Positions 8,667 through 17,458 of a stretch of DNA of 64,000 nt are shown in pieces. The notes under the pieces were generated by a model, which was not told the DNA's origin, did no database searches, and saw nothing but the letters and a program-made list of their open reading frames with translations. Each line of letters opens with the position of its first letter. Positions within the stretch are counted from its first letter, which is position 1. A program made the translations under genes and the position numbers. Source of the stretch: Marinoscillum luteum (GTDB lineage: Bacteria; Bacteroidota; Bacteroidia; Cytophagales; Cyclobacteriaceae); contig NZ_JBIPKE010000013.1 of NCBI RefSeq assembly GCF_044005705.1, positions 200,788 through 264,787 on the forward strand. Direction: 5' to 3'.

Positions 8667-10505
8667 ATGGGCTTTTCGACATTAGACTACATCGTATTTG
8701 GCATCTACTGTGCAGTCATTTTATTCATGGGCTTGTATGTCTCCAGAGACAAAAAAGGACACCAAAAGACAGCCAATGATTATTTTTTGGCGAGCAACTC
8801 GCTCACCTGGTGGGCTATTGGGGCATCGCTCATCGCAGCAAATATCTCCGCGGAGCATTTTATTGCTATGTCTGGGTCTGGCTATGCTATCGGGCTAGGG
8901 ATCGCGGCTTATGAGTGGTTGGCGGCCATCGCGCTTATCCTTGTGGCCAAGTATTTTCTTCCAATTTTTCTGGAGAAGAAGATCTACACCATGCCACAGT
9001 TTGTCAATGACCGCTTTAGCAAGCTGGTAGGCTCTTTGTTTGCTGGTTTCTGGATTTTGGTTTACATCTTCGTGAACCTCACCTCGGTAAGTTATCTGGG
9101 TGCACTGGCCATGGAGAAAATTATGGGTGTGCCGCTAACCTATGGAATCATTGGGTTGTTGGTGTTTTCAGGGATTTATTCTATATACGGCGGGCTTTCC
9201 TCAGTGGCATGGACGGATGTGATTCAGGTGATTTTTCTAATTGGAGGTGGGCTGGTAACTACTTTTATCGCACTGGACGTGGTAGGTAATGGAGACGTTT
9301 TTCGGGGATTTAATTATTTGTATGAAGGGGCCAGAGGCCACTTTTCAATGATCATCGCCGAGGGTGCCAAATCAGTCCCGGATGGCAGTGGCGGGCTGAA
9401 GGATGCCTATAATGACCTGCCAGGTCTGGCAGTGATTCTGGGCTCTATGTGGTTAATCAACCTCGGGTATTGGGGCTTTAATCAGTACATTATCCAGAAA
9501 GGGCTTGCAGCAAAGACGTTGCAGGAAGCTAAGCGAGGGTTGATTTTTGCGGGATTTCTGAAAATATTGATTCCCTTGCTGGTAGTCATTCCTGGTATCG
9601 CGGCCTATGTCATCACCAATGACCCTGAATTGGCCAAAAACACGGTAGGGGAGATCACTAAGTCTGACGAAGCTTATCCCTGGCTGTTGCAGAATTTTGT
9701 GCCAGCGGGTGTAAGAGGATTAGCTTTCGCCGCATTGGTGGCCGCAGTGGTGTCTTCTTTGGCGTCCATGATCAACAGTACTTCCACGGTCTTTACCATG
9801 GATATTTACAAAGCATACATCAGTCCGAATGCCGATGATAAGCACCTTATCCGTACGGGTAGGTTGATGGCAGTCACAGCGATGGTGATTGCCATGGTAG
9901 TGGCTCCGGCCTTAAAATCTTTGGATCAAGTATTTCAGTACATTCAGATGGTTACGGGGTTTGTTTATCCTGGAGTGGTGGTGGTCTTTGGTTTGGGTTT
10001 ATTCTGGAAGCAGATCACCAATAAGGCAGCTCTTTGGACAGCCCTTTTGACTTTGCCGACTGGTATTTTCTTCTATCTGGTGACTCCAGAGCTGCCATTT
10101 ATTCTCAGGATGGGTTACGTATTTATGATTCTCTGTGTGGTAGCGTCGGTGATCAGCTTTATGGACAAGGGAGTGAAAATCTCAAGTGTGGTGCCTACAG
10201 GCAGCGTGCAGAAGAAGCTGGTCAATACAAGCTACTTATTGTTTGCTATAGGTGTCATTACGCTAATTCTAGGGGTATTTTTATCAGCACCTCTTGCTAA
10301 ATACGGCTTTGAAGCAATATTTGTGATCAGCACGCTGTTTCTGATGCTGGGAATGGTGATTTATACGAATGCGAAAATGGACGTGCAGGATGCACATGCC
10401 ATTTCTGTGAGGCCTACTCTTTTCAAAACGGATGTGGTTTTCAACGTGGGAGCTATCGGCATCATTGGGATTGTGGTCATTCTCTATACCCTGTTTTGGA
10501 TCTAA
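8667..10505 (+). CDS. Sodium/sugar symporter (SSS family)
   Basis: A 612-residue inner-membrane transporter of the solute:sodium symporter family (SGLT type) with about 14 hydrophobic segments. Family features include the N-terminal ANDYFLASNSLTWWAIGASL, the SAEHFIAMSGSGYAIG region that forms part of the Na+ site, and SLASMINSTSTVFTMDIY in the conserved core. Placed after the arabinose catabolic operon, it most likely imports L-arabinose (or a closely related sugar) with sodium. It has its own leader and an operator-like element resembling that of araB. Substrate is inferred from context; family membership is clear. Confidence 0.9.
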   Translation: MGFSTLDYIVFGIYCAVILFMGLYVSRDKKGHQKTANDYFLASNSLTWWAIGASLIAANISAEHFIAMSGSGYAIGLGIAAYEWLAAIALILVAKYFLPIFLEKKIYTMPQFVNDRFSKLVGSLFAGFWILVYIFVNLTSVSYLGALAMEKIMGVPLTYGIIGLLVFSGIYSIYGGLSSVAWTDVIQVIFLIGGGLVTTFIALDVVGNGDVFRGFNYLYEGARGHFSMIIAEGAKSVPDGSGGLKDAYNDLPGLAVILGSMWLINLGYWGFNQYIIQKGLAAKTLQEAKRGLIFAGFLKILIPLLVVIPGIAAYVITNDPELAKNTVGEITKSDEAYPWLLQNFVPAGVRGLAFAALVAAVVSSLASMINSTSTVFTMDIYKAYISPNADDKHLIRTGRLMAVTAMVIAMVVAPALKSLDQVFQYIQMVTGFVYPGVVVVFGLGLFWKQITNKAALWTALLTLPTGIFFYLVTPELPFILRMGYVFMILCVVASVISFMDKGVKISSVVPTGSVQKKLVNTSYLLFAIGVITLILGVFLSAPLAKYGFEAIFVISTLFLMLGMVIYTNAKMDVQDAHAISVRPTLFKTDVVFNVGAIGIIGIVVILYTLFWI

Positions 10506-10525
10506 GGTGTAAAACGACAGGCAAT

Positions 10526-10552
10526 AAAAAGGCTCCATTCGGAGCCTTTTTT
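10526..10552. terminator. Bidirectional terminator between convergent genes
   Basis: Arms AAAAAGGCTCC (10526-10536) and GGAGCCTTTTT (10541-10551) with a 4-base loop, flanked by A and T runs so that it can act on both strands. It serves the symporter gene (plus) and the epimerase gene (minus). Confidence 0.8.
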
Positions 10553-10561
10553 AATGTCTAA

Positions 10562-11482
10562 TCAGAAAGAAAACCGGTCGTGAAAGGAGCGGATAATTTC
10601 CTTGAAATCAGTCTTTTCTTTGAGCTCCATAAACCCGGCAAGTTTCAGGTCGGTGCTCACTTTGATGTTTCTCAGCTTCAGGTGCTGGTTGATAAAGATA
10701 AACTCCAATTCAGGGTTTACTTCCTTGAGTACATCCACAATGTCCAACACCGAAATATTCAGTTCTACAAGATTGTAAATCCCCGATGGAACGGAGGAGG
10801 TGAGTAAACGATTAAAGGTGTCGGCTACATAATCCACATGAGCGAATGATCGATACTGCTTTCCATTTCCATGAATGGAAATCCGGTTGCTGAAGTTGCT
10901 TTCGAATACAAACTTGTTGATCACCGAATCGAAGCGCATACTTCTGCTATAACCGAAAATGTTTCCACATCGGATGATGTGGGTTTTCATCTTTTCACTG
11001 AGACGTGAGACGTGCTCTTCGCCACGGTGCTTGGAGATGGCGTAGAATGTCCGTGGGTTAGGATTGGTACTCTCGTCCATTTCGCTGCTAGATGAGCCAT
11101 ATACACCCACACTGCTGCTGTAGACGAAATGCTTGACGCCACTCTCTTCTGCTGCGTATACCAGTTCGGCGGTTCCCCAGTGATTGACCTGCTCGAAGAA
11201 ATGAGGGTCTGTATTGGCAAAAGGACTGGTAACCTTGGCGGCCAGGTGGAAGACAGCATCTACCCCCTCCAGTGCTTTTCTGAGCTTTCTGGAGTCGAGC
11301 AATTCTCCATGAATGAAGGAGATGTTTTCTTTATTGTCGTACTTATGACCTGTGAACAGGGCGTAATTGTCCCTGCTCAGATTGTCATATATTCTGATTT
11401 CCTTGACTTCCGGGTTTTTCGAAAGTTCCTTGATTAGTTCCGTACCCAGGTATCCTGCGCCTCCGGTAATCAATACATTCAT
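10562..11482 (-). CDS. NAD-dependent epimerase/dehydratase (extended SDR)
   Basis: A 306-residue extended short-chain dehydrogenase/reductase acting on a nucleotide sugar or a similar substrate. The Rossmann nucleotide motif is ITGGAGYLG at the N-terminus, the second conserved region is VFHLAAKV, and the catalytic dyad is YAISK. The substrate cannot be read from the sequence. It lies 22 bases downstream of cysH on the same strand, so the two are probably co-transcribed. A terminator follows. Confidence 0.88.
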   Translation of the reverse strand: MNVLITGGAGYLGTELIKELSKNPEVKEIRIYDNLSRDNYALFTGHKYDNKENISFIHGELLDSRKLRKALEGVDAVFHLAAKVTSPFANTDPHFFEQVNHWGTAELVYAAEESGVKHFVYSSSVGVYGSSSSEMDESTNPNPRTFYAISKHRGEEHVSRLSEKMKTHIIRCGNIFGYSRSMRFDSVINKFVFESNFSNRISIHGNGKQYRSFAHVDYVADTFNRLLTSSVPSGIYNLVELNISVLDIVDVLKEVNPELEFIFINQHLKLRNIKVSTDLKLAGFMELKEKTDFKEIIRSFHDRFSF

Positions 11483-11504
11483 AGATCGTAATTTTCGGTT
11501 GGAA

Positions 11505-12161
11505 TTATTTTTTCACAAGGTCAGTATGGAGACCACATTCTACTTTGTTGAGGCCAAACCATCGGGCTTCACGCTCCTGCATTTCGGGGTCCAGCTTTCG
11601 GGTACATGGTTCACAGCCTATGCTCAGATAACCCTTGGAGTCCAGAGGATGCCTGGGGAGGTTGTGCTCCCTAATGTAGGCAAAAATGGTTTTCATGCTC
11701 CAATCAAGCATGGGGTGAAAACGAATGGTATCGAAAGGAGCCTCTTGTTCAGTTTTCATGGCTTTACGAGTAGAGCTTTGGTCTCCTCGTACACCATTGA
11801 TCCATATGTCATAGGTTCTGAGGAGCTCCTCAGTCGGTGCTGTCTTGTTGATGTAGCAGCAGTGATCGGGATCAGAGGTAAAAAGGAGCTTTCCTGAATG
11901 ATCTTTTTGCATGTATCTGGGTACTGAAGAGCGGGTTTCTATGACGTTCAGACCGAAGGCCTCCGCCACCTGATCTTTGAAAGAGACCGTCTCCGGAAAA
12001 TGATAGCCGGTGTTTAGAAAATAGACCGGAATGGTATTGTCTATTCTGCTCAGGATGTGGAGCATTACCAGACTGTGGGTCTGGAAAGAGGATGTGGTAA
12101 ACATCTTTTTCCCCTCAGCTTTGTAGGATTCCAGTTTTGCTTTGATTTCAGATATCTCCAT
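11505..12161 (-). CDS. cysH: Phosphoadenylyl/adenylyl-sulfate reductase, 4Fe-4S type
   Basis: Reduces activated sulfate (APS or PAPS) to sulfite with thioredoxin, in assimilatory sulfate reduction. It has 218 residues. The paired cysteines CC at 101-102 and CEPC at 183-186 are the ligand pattern of the 4Fe-4S form, which generally prefers APS; the E. coli PAPS enzyme lacks them. The catalytic cysteine is in the C-terminal ECGLH (residue 209), and WINGVRGDQSSTR is the conserved substrate-binding stretch. No other sulfate-assimilation gene (cysND, cysIJ) is in the window. A one-mismatch -7 box (TAATTTCG) ends four bases before the start codon. Confidence 0.92.
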   Translation of the reverse strand: MEISEIKAKLESYKAEGKKMFTTSSFQTHSLVMLHILSRIDNTIPVYFLNTGYHFPETVSFKDQVAEAFGLNVIETRSSVPRYMQKDHSGKLLFTSDPDHCCYINKTAPTEELLRTYDIWINGVRGDQSSTRKAMKTEQEAPFDTIRFHPMLDWSMKTIFAYIREHNLPRHPLDSKGYLSIGCEPCTRKLDPEMQEREARWFGLNKVECGLHTDLVKK

Positions 12162-12240
12162 GTTTCGAAATTAGTATACAAAACAATAAGGAGCTGTTGA
12201 AAATTCAAATGAAAGTCGGTTTTTTTCGAAACTGTAAAAT

Positions 12241-12285
12241 AAAAAGGGCTATTTCCTGAGAATAATATCCCATTGGAAATAGCCC
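12241..12285 (-). terminator. Terminator of the 141-residue unknown gene
   Basis: Perfect 11-bp arms GGGCTATTTCC (12246-12256) and GGAAATAGCCC (12275-12285) with an 18-base loop. On the minus strand the stem is followed by a T run (12245-12241). It follows the gene that ends at 12324 and isolates it from cysH. Confidence 0.75.
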
Positions 12286-12323
12286 ACAACTAACCGCTAA
12301 CTTTAAGATAAGTGAGTTTTTCG

Positions 12324-12749
12324 TTAAGCGTATACTGACGGTTCCAGTAAATAGCCCAGTCGACTGAACGAATCTTCCATACTCAAACCATTCCTGATGT
12401 TCAGTTTCAGAAATGACGTTAATTCTTTCGCCTTTTCTTTTGATAGATCCAACACCTGAAGGAGTCTGGCGACAATACCTTCTTTTCTATCAGAAAGGGC
12501 TCCATTGGCCATGAGGGAGTTTACCAGAAAAAAGACCAGATTAAATCGTTCTCTGGCTGTTTTAGGTAGGTTTTTTCTGATTTTGTCCACTTCCACCATC
12601 TTATTCTCTAAAGAGATGTAGCCAATCTCCTGCTTGAGTAAGAGGATGTCTTCCTGATCGATGATGTGCTCATAGTGAGCAATGATTACGAGCTTGTTGA
12701 TATGCTCTTTTTCACTCCTGTTGGTGAATAAAGTGTTTATCCATCCCAT
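12324..12749 (-). CDS. Small all-helical protein of unknown function
   Basis: A 141-residue soluble protein with no signal peptide or membrane segment. It appears all-helical, and its pattern (HYEHIIDQEDILLLKQE, then ANGALSDRKEGIVARLLQ) loosely recalls the TerB-like fold, where repeated D-x-x-[IL]-x-x-x-E segments occur. This resemblance is weak and no function is assigned. It is a single-gene unit, with its own terminator on one side and a 358-base intergenic gap on the other. Confidence 0.6.
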   Translation of the reverse strand: MGWINTLFTNRSEKEHINKLVIIAHYEHIIDQEDILLLKQEIGYISLENKMVEVDKIRKNLPKTARERFNLVFFLVNSLMANGALSDRKEGIVARLLQVLDLSKEKAKELTSFLKLNIRNGLSMEDSFSRLGYLLEPSVYA

Positions 12750-13107
12750 GATTTTGTCTGGTTTTTTGGTTGTTTCGTCTATAAATATAGGTATTTAGTC
12801 GAAGGATGCAATAGATAAATGCAAAAAATAATAAGAAAAGTCATATTTAATTGATTTATGGCATGAATTGCATATTTGATCAGCTCAAAACCAGTCTTTG
12901 GTAGCGCTTGGGGTGTCCTGTTTTGCAATAGTTAAATTCTGTTGAGTGGAGTTCTTTCTATAATGACAATGCGTGTAGATTAATGTCGCGCTTATCAAAT
13001 GTATGTTTAATTATTAGGTAAAAATGTTAAACAAAATCAATTTGAAATGTGTTTGATGGAAGTAATTTGATTTTTTAATCAGTTATTTGCCTAAACATCA
13101 CAGCTGA
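12750..13107. other. AT-rich divergent intergenic region
   Basis: A 358-base gap between two divergent genes. It must hold the promoters of the minus-strand unknown gene and of the pterin operon. No exact TAnnTTTG box, strong hairpin or short conserved frame was found. Confidence 0.5.
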
Positions 13108-13515
13108 ATGAGAGTAGCAGTTTTTCGGAAGGAACATTTTAACGCAGCCCATCGTCTATACAATCCTGATTGGACAGATGAACGCAATCAGGAGGTTTTT
13201 GGGAAATGCAACAATCCAAATTGGCATGGTCACAATTATGAACTGGTGGTAAAACTGGTAGGTGAACCTGACCCAGCTACAGGCTACGTTTTTGATATGA
13301 AGGAGCTCAGTGACCTGATCAAGATCCATGTATTGCGAAAATTTGATCACAAAAACCTGAATCTGGACACAGAAGAATTTAAAAGTATCAATCCCACGGC
13401 GGAGAATATTGCGGTAGTGATCTACAATATTCTGAGAGAAAAGATTGATCGTACATTGGAATTGAAAGTGATACTTTATGAAACAGAAAGAAACTTCGTT
13501 GAATACCCCGCATAA
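13108..13515 (+). CDS. 6-pyruvoyl-tetrahydropterin synthase / QueD family
   Basis: A 135-residue enzyme of the T-fold PTPS/QueD family, acting on 7,8-dihydroneopterin triphosphate. The zinc histidines are visible in FNAAHRLYN near the N-terminus and in WHGHNYEL; the catalytic cysteine lies in GKCNNPNWHGHNY, and YETERNFVEY closes the protein. Such proteins either make 6-carboxytetrahydropterin for queuosine (QueD) or 6-pyruvoyltetrahydropterin for biopterin-type cofactors (PTPS). No queC, queE or queF is nearby, while folE and an SDR follow directly, which favours the pterin role by context. Confidence 0.9.
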   Translation: MRVAVFRKEHFNAAHRLYNPDWTDERNQEVFGKCNNPNWHGHNYELVVKLVGEPDPATGYVFDMKELSDLIKIHVLRKFDHKNLNLDTEEFKSINPTAENIAVVIYNILREKIDRTLELKVILYETERNFVEYPA

Positions 13516-13516
13516 T

Positions 13517-14182
13517 ATGAATCATTTGGATGACGATTTTGCAGAAGACCATGCAGGTACTTCTGACAGTACACCCCTGAGATCGGACGCTTTCGAAATG
13601 GATGATGACCTCAAGATGGAGTTGATTGCCAAACATTTCAAAGAGATTATGCAGATTTTGGGACTGGATCTGACAGATGATAGCCTCCAGGGGAGTCCTA
13701 AGCGTGTGGCCAAAATGTATGTGCAGGAGGTATTCAGTGGATTGAATCCGAAGAACAAGCCCAAAGTACGGCTATTCGAAAATAAATATAAGTATGACCA
13801 GATGCTCGTGGAGAAAGACATCACGTTTTACTCTCATTGTGAGCATCATTTTGTCCCTATTTATGGCAAAGCACATGTGGCTTACTTCTCGAGTGGGAAA
13901 GTAATAGGCCTTTCAAAGATCAACAGGATCGTGCAATACTATGCCAAAAGACCTCAGGTTCAGGAGCGTCTCACTATGCAGATTGCCAATGAACTGAAGG
14001 ATATTTTGATGACTGATGATGTGGCTGTGGTGTTGGATGCTACTCACATGTGCGTGAGCTCTCGAGGAGTGAGTGATACCAACAGTATGACAGGTACGGC
14101 ATTCTTTGATGGCAAATTCAGAGATCAGAACATAAAGACAGAGTTTCTCAATTACATCAACGCCAAAACTGACCTGAGATAA
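13517..14182 (+). CDS. folE: GTP cyclohydrolase I
   Basis: Converts GTP to 7,8-dihydroneopterin triphosphate, the first step to folate, queuosine and biopterin-type cofactors. Zinc ligands and catalytic residues are in YSHCEHHFVP and THMCVSSRGV; QERLTMQIA is another conserved stretch. The ATG at 13517, one base after the preceding stop, gives 221 residues with an acidic N-terminal extension of about 30 residues. An earlier ATG at 13478 would overlap the upstream gene by 38 bases and is less likely. Its product is the substrate of the preceding gene's enzyme. Confidence 0.93.
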   Translation: MNHLDDDFAEDHAGTSDSTPLRSDAFEMDDDLKMELIAKHFKEIMQILGLDLTDDSLQGSPKRVAKMYVQEVFSGLNPKNKPKVRLFENKYKYDQMLVEKDITFYSHCEHHFVPIYGKAHVAYFSSGKVIGLSKINRIVQYYAKRPQVQERLTMQIANELKDILMTDDVAVVLDATHMCVSSRGVSDTNSMTGTAFFDGKFRDQNIKTEFLNYINAKTDLR

Positions 14183-14902
14183 TTGGCTTCTATTGGAACA
14201 TTTGAAGGAAAGAATGTACTGGTGGTAGGTGGCAGTAGTGGAATAGGCAAAGCCACCCTGTCCAAACTTCGGGAGCAAGGAGCGGAAGTTTATAATGTTT
14301 CAAGATCGCCTAGTCATATTCAAGGCATTTCCGATATTTTACTGGATGTCTTGTCTGATTTTTCAGTGATAGAGGGCATGCCGGATAGGTTAGATGGACT
14401 AGTATACTGCCCGGGTAGTATCAACCTCAAGCCTTTCCAGGGATTGAAGTACGAGGACTTTTTAAGAGACTTTGAAATCAACGTGCTGGGAGGGATCAAG
14501 GTACTGAAGGCATGTGTCAAGAATATTAAGGCCGCAGAGAGTTCCAGTATTGTCTTTTTTAGTACCGTTGCCGTCACGCAGGGTATGAGTTTTCATAGCT
14601 CTGTAGCAGCATCCAAAGGGGCTATAGAAGGGCTGGTCAAATCATTGGCAGCTGAGTGGTCGAGATCAGGTATCAGGGTGAATGCCATCGCACCGAGTTT
14701 GACGGATACGCCAATGGCCCAAAATCTACTTTCTTCAGATGAAAAGAGGAAGGCTTCAGAAGAACGTCATCCACTTACGGGAATCAGTACAGCCGAGGAG
14801 CTGGCAGGTACCGTGATGTACCTGCTTTCAGATGTTGCCCACAGAGTTACTGGACAGGTGATTCATGTAGATGGAGGAATGTCCTCAATACGGCCCTTTT
14901 AA
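14183..14902 (+). CDS. SDR-family protein without the catalytic tyrosine
   Basis: A 239-residue classical-length short-chain dehydrogenase/reductase. The cofactor motif is VVGGSSGIG (residues 14-22), the NAG-like segment reads YCPGS (75-79), and the catalytic serine is Ser127. The active-site YxxxK motif reads VAASK: Val141 stands where tyrosine is expected and Lys145 is kept. The C-terminal HVDGGMSSIRPF is typical. The first codon must be TTG at 14183, because the folE stop TAA (14180-14182) directly precedes it in the same frame and the next Met comes after the cofactor motif. Gene order suggests a sepiapterin-reductase-like step on a pterin, but the missing tyrosine makes the activity uncertain. 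Confidence 0.85.
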   Translation: MASIGTFEGKNVLVVGGSSGIGKATLSKLREQGAEVYNVSRSPSHIQGISDILLDVLSDFSVIEGMPDRLDGLVYCPGSINLKPFQGLKYEDFLRDFEINVLGGIKVLKACVKNIKAAESSSIVFFSTVAVTQGMSFHSSVAASKGAIEGLVKSLAAEWSRSGIRVNAIAPSLTDTPMAQNLLSSDEKRKASEERHPLTGISTAEELAGTVMYLLSDVAHRVTGQVIHVDGGMSSIRPF

Positions 14903-14917
14903 ATCTTTCATCTTTCG

Positions 14918-14945
14918 ATGTCCGGTTTTTGAACGGACATTTGTC
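14918..14945 (+). terminator. Weak terminator after the pterin operon
   Basis: A 7-bp stem (ATGTCCG 14918-14924 with CGGACAT 14934-14940) with a T-containing loop and a short T tail. It follows the SDR stop by 16 bases. The tail is short, so termination may be incomplete. Confidence 0.45.
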
Positions 14946-15052
14946 AGCCGATGCAGTTAATCCAAAATATCACCTCATTTAATTGGATTGCAGGCAATGA
15001 ATGACCGAAAAAACCTATCTGATTTTACATTTTTATAATTTCACGAGTCGGT

Positions 15053-15060
15053 TATCTTTG
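15053..15060 (+). promoter_or_regulatory. -7 box of the hppA promoter
   Basis: TATCTTTG is an exact match to the Bacteroidota -7 consensus TAnnTTTG, 29 bases before the hppA start. The expected -33 region is T-rich (about 15030-15036) but without a clear TTTG. Confidence 0.6.
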
Positions 15061-15089
15061 CACATCTTTTTAAAAACCAATACAACAAT

Positions 15090-17432
15090 ATGAGTTATTT
15101 GATATACGCAGTGCCGGTACTGGCATTGATAGGAATCCTAGTGATGATCGTGAAATCACGATGGGTCAACAAGCAGGATGCGGGCGAGGAGAAAATGCAA
15201 ACCATCGCCAATCACATCAAGGAAGGTGCCCTGGCTTTTCTGAGCGCTGAATACAGAGTGTTGGCCATTTTCGTGGTGATTGCCGGCATTTTATTGGGTG
15301 TCATTTCTGCATTGGTAGAAACTACCCACTGGTTCATCGTAGTGGCATTCGTCATAGGTGCCATATTCTCTGCAGTAGCTGGTAATATTGGTATGCGCAT
15401 CGCCACCTCGGCTAATGTGCGCACCACACAGGCGGCACGTACCAGCTTGTCAAAAGCACTAAAAGTGAGTTTCACCGGGGGTACCGTCATGGGACTTGGT
15501 GTAGCTGGTTTGGCTGTATTTGGTTTGAGTATGTTATTTATCCTGCTATTTGGCTGGTTAATGGGAGGTCAGTGGACCAACACTGACGACATGACCATTG
15601 TACTTGAGGCATTAGCTGGATTCTCGTTAGGTGCAGAGTCCATTGCTTTGTTTGCCCGTGTGGGTGGTGGTATATATACTAAGGCTGCTGATGTAGGAGC
15701 CGATCTGGTAGGTAAAGTAGAAGCCGGAATTCCTGAGGACGATCCTCGAAACCCGGCTACTATCGCTGATAATGTAGGGGACAATGTTGGGGACGTAGCT
15801 GGTATGGGTGCTGACCTTTTTGGCTCCTATGTAGCCACGGTATTGGCTTCTATGGTGTTGGGTAATTATGTGATTCGCGATATGGGCGGATCTATTGATG
15901 ATTCCTTCAACGGCATCGGACCTATCTTGCTTCCGCTGGTAATCGCCGGATTGGGGATTATTTTCTCCATCATCGGTACTTTCTTTATCAGTGTAAAGGA
16001 CGAAAATGCAAAAGAACCTCAGGTACAGGCAGCATTGAATAAAGGGAACTGGAGCTCTATCGTTATCACTGGGATTGCTTCCTATTTTGTGATAGATATT
16101 CTTCTCCCTAAAAATATGAAGATGGACTTCTTCGGAATGGGTGTTATTGATATCCCTTCTTCCAACGTTTTTTATGCGGTATTGATTGGTCTTTTCGTAG
16201 GAGCGGCCATTTCATTCTTTACTGAATACTATACAGGTCTTGGTAAAAAGCCAGTAATGGATATTGTTAGAAATTCATCTACAGGTGCGGCTACCAACAT
16301 TATCGCAGGACTTTCTACAGGGATGATTTCCACTTTTGCACCAATACTCCTTTTTGCCGGAGCGATATGGGGAGCTTATGAGTTAGCAGGATTTTATGGG
16401 GTGGGTATTGCTGCCTCAGCTATGATGGCTACTACAGCCATGCAGCTGGCCATAGATGCTTTCGGACCAATAGCCGATAATGCGGGAGGTATTGCTGAAA
16501 TGAGTGAACTTCCTAAAGAGGTGCGTGAGCGTACAGATATATTGGATTCGGTAGGGAATACCACTGCCGCAGTTGGTAAAGGTTTTGCCATTGCCTCAGC
16601 AGCATTGACAGCCTTAGCACTTTTCGCTGCTTATGTCACTTTTACCGGGATCGATGGAATCAATATCTTCAAAGCCAAAGTACTTGCTGCTTTATTCATA
16701 GGTGGCATGATTCCCGTTGTGTTTTCCGCATTGGCCATGAGGTCTGTAGGTAAGGCAGCCATGGAAATGGTGAAAGAAGTGAGACGTCAGTTCAGAGAGA
16801 TACCAGGTATCATGGAAGGAACCGGGCAGCCTGAGTACAGTAAATGTGTTGATATTTCAACGAAGGCAGCCATCAAGGAAATGATGTTGCCAGGAGCACT
16901 GACTATCATTACACCTATTTTGATTGGATTCTTCATGCAGGCAGAAGCATTGGGAGCTTATATGGCTGGTGTTACCGTTTCGGGTGTGCTATGGGCTATT
17001 TTCCAAAACAATGCCGGTGGTGCATGGGACAATGCTAAAAAGTCTTTTGAGGCAGGGGTAATGATTGATGGTGAGATGACCTACAAAGGTTCAGAGGCTC
17101 ACAAGGCTGCTGTGACAGGAGATACTGTTGGTGATCCATTCAAAGATACTTCAGGGCCATCCATGAACATTTTGATCAAGTTAACCTGTCTGGTAGGTTT
17201 GGTGATTGCGCCTATTCTGGGTGAGATTCATGGAGCTGGTGGACACGGAAAAGCCGCTGTAGAGATCGTAGATCCTGTGGTTATAAAGAAAGAAGTGAAG
17301 GTGAAGGTGGAAGGAGAGGACGAATCTAATATGAAAGCTGAGATTACCATCACTGAGGGAGAAAACACCACTACTGAGACTTTAGAAGGCTCAAAAGAGG
17401 AGATAGAGAAGAAGATCGAAGAGTTAGACTAA
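15090..17432 (+). CDS. hppA: K+-dependent membrane pyrophosphatase
   Basis: An integral inner-membrane enzyme that couples pyrophosphate hydrolysis to pumping of H+ or Na+. It has 780 residues with about 16 membrane segments. The active-site signature DNVGDNVGDVAGMGADLFGS is intact, as are GGIYTKAADVGADLVGK and the C-terminal AWDNAKK and DTVGDPFKDTSGP motifs. GNTTAA near residue 490, with alanine rather than lysine at the key position, marks the K+-dependent class. The last 50 residues form an unusual charged tail (KKEVKVKVEGEDES... to IEKKIEELD) that is not part of the catalytic fold. It is a single-gene unit with its own promoter and terminator. The pumped ion cannot be decided here. Confidence 0.95.
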   Translation: MSYLIYAVPVLALIGILVMIVKSRWVNKQDAGEEKMQTIANHIKEGALAFLSAEYRVLAIFVVIAGILLGVISALVETTHWFIVVAFVIGAIFSAVAGNIGMRIATSANVRTTQAARTSLSKALKVSFTGGTVMGLGVAGLAVFGLSMLFILLFGWLMGGQWTNTDDMTIVLEALAGFSLGAESIALFARVGGGIYTKAADVGADLVGKVEAGIPEDDPRNPATIADNVGDNVGDVAGMGADLFGSYVATVLASMVLGNYVIRDMGGSIDDSFNGIGPILLPLVIAGLGIIFSIIGTFFISVKDENAKEPQVQAALNKGNWSSIVITGIASYFVIDILLPKNMKMDFFGMGVIDIPSSNVFYAVLIGLFVGAAISFFTEYYTGLGKKPVMDIVRNSSTGAATNIIAGLSTGMISTFAPILLFAGAIWGAYELAGFYGVGIAASAMMATTAMQLAIDAFGPIADNAGGIAEMSELPKEVRERTDILDSVGNTTAAVGKGFAIASAALTALALFAAYVTFTGIDGINIFKAKVLAALFIGGMIPVVFSALAMRSVGKAAMEMVKEVRRQFREIPGIMEGTGQPEYSKCVDISTKAAIKEMMLPGALTIITPILIGFFMQAEALGAYMAGVTVSGVLWAIFQNNAGGAWDNAKKSFEAGVMIDGEMTYKGSEAHKAAVTGDTVGDPFKDTSGPSMNILIKLTCLVGLVIAPILGEIHGAGGHGKAAVEIVDPVVIKKEVKVKVEGEDESNMKAEITITEGENTTTETLEGSKEEIEKKIEELD

Positions 17433-17458
17433 GTTCTTAATTATAGTAAATAAGTCAG

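Noticed and set aside
12324..12749. TerB tellurite-resistance protein
   Set aside because: Only a loose repeat of acidic helix caps is shared; the metal-site pattern is not clear, so the function was left open.
13108..14182. Queuosine biosynthesis operon
   Set aside because: QueD-like and FolE proteins fit, but queC, queE and queF are absent and an SDR follows, so the pterin reading is preferred; not fully excluded.
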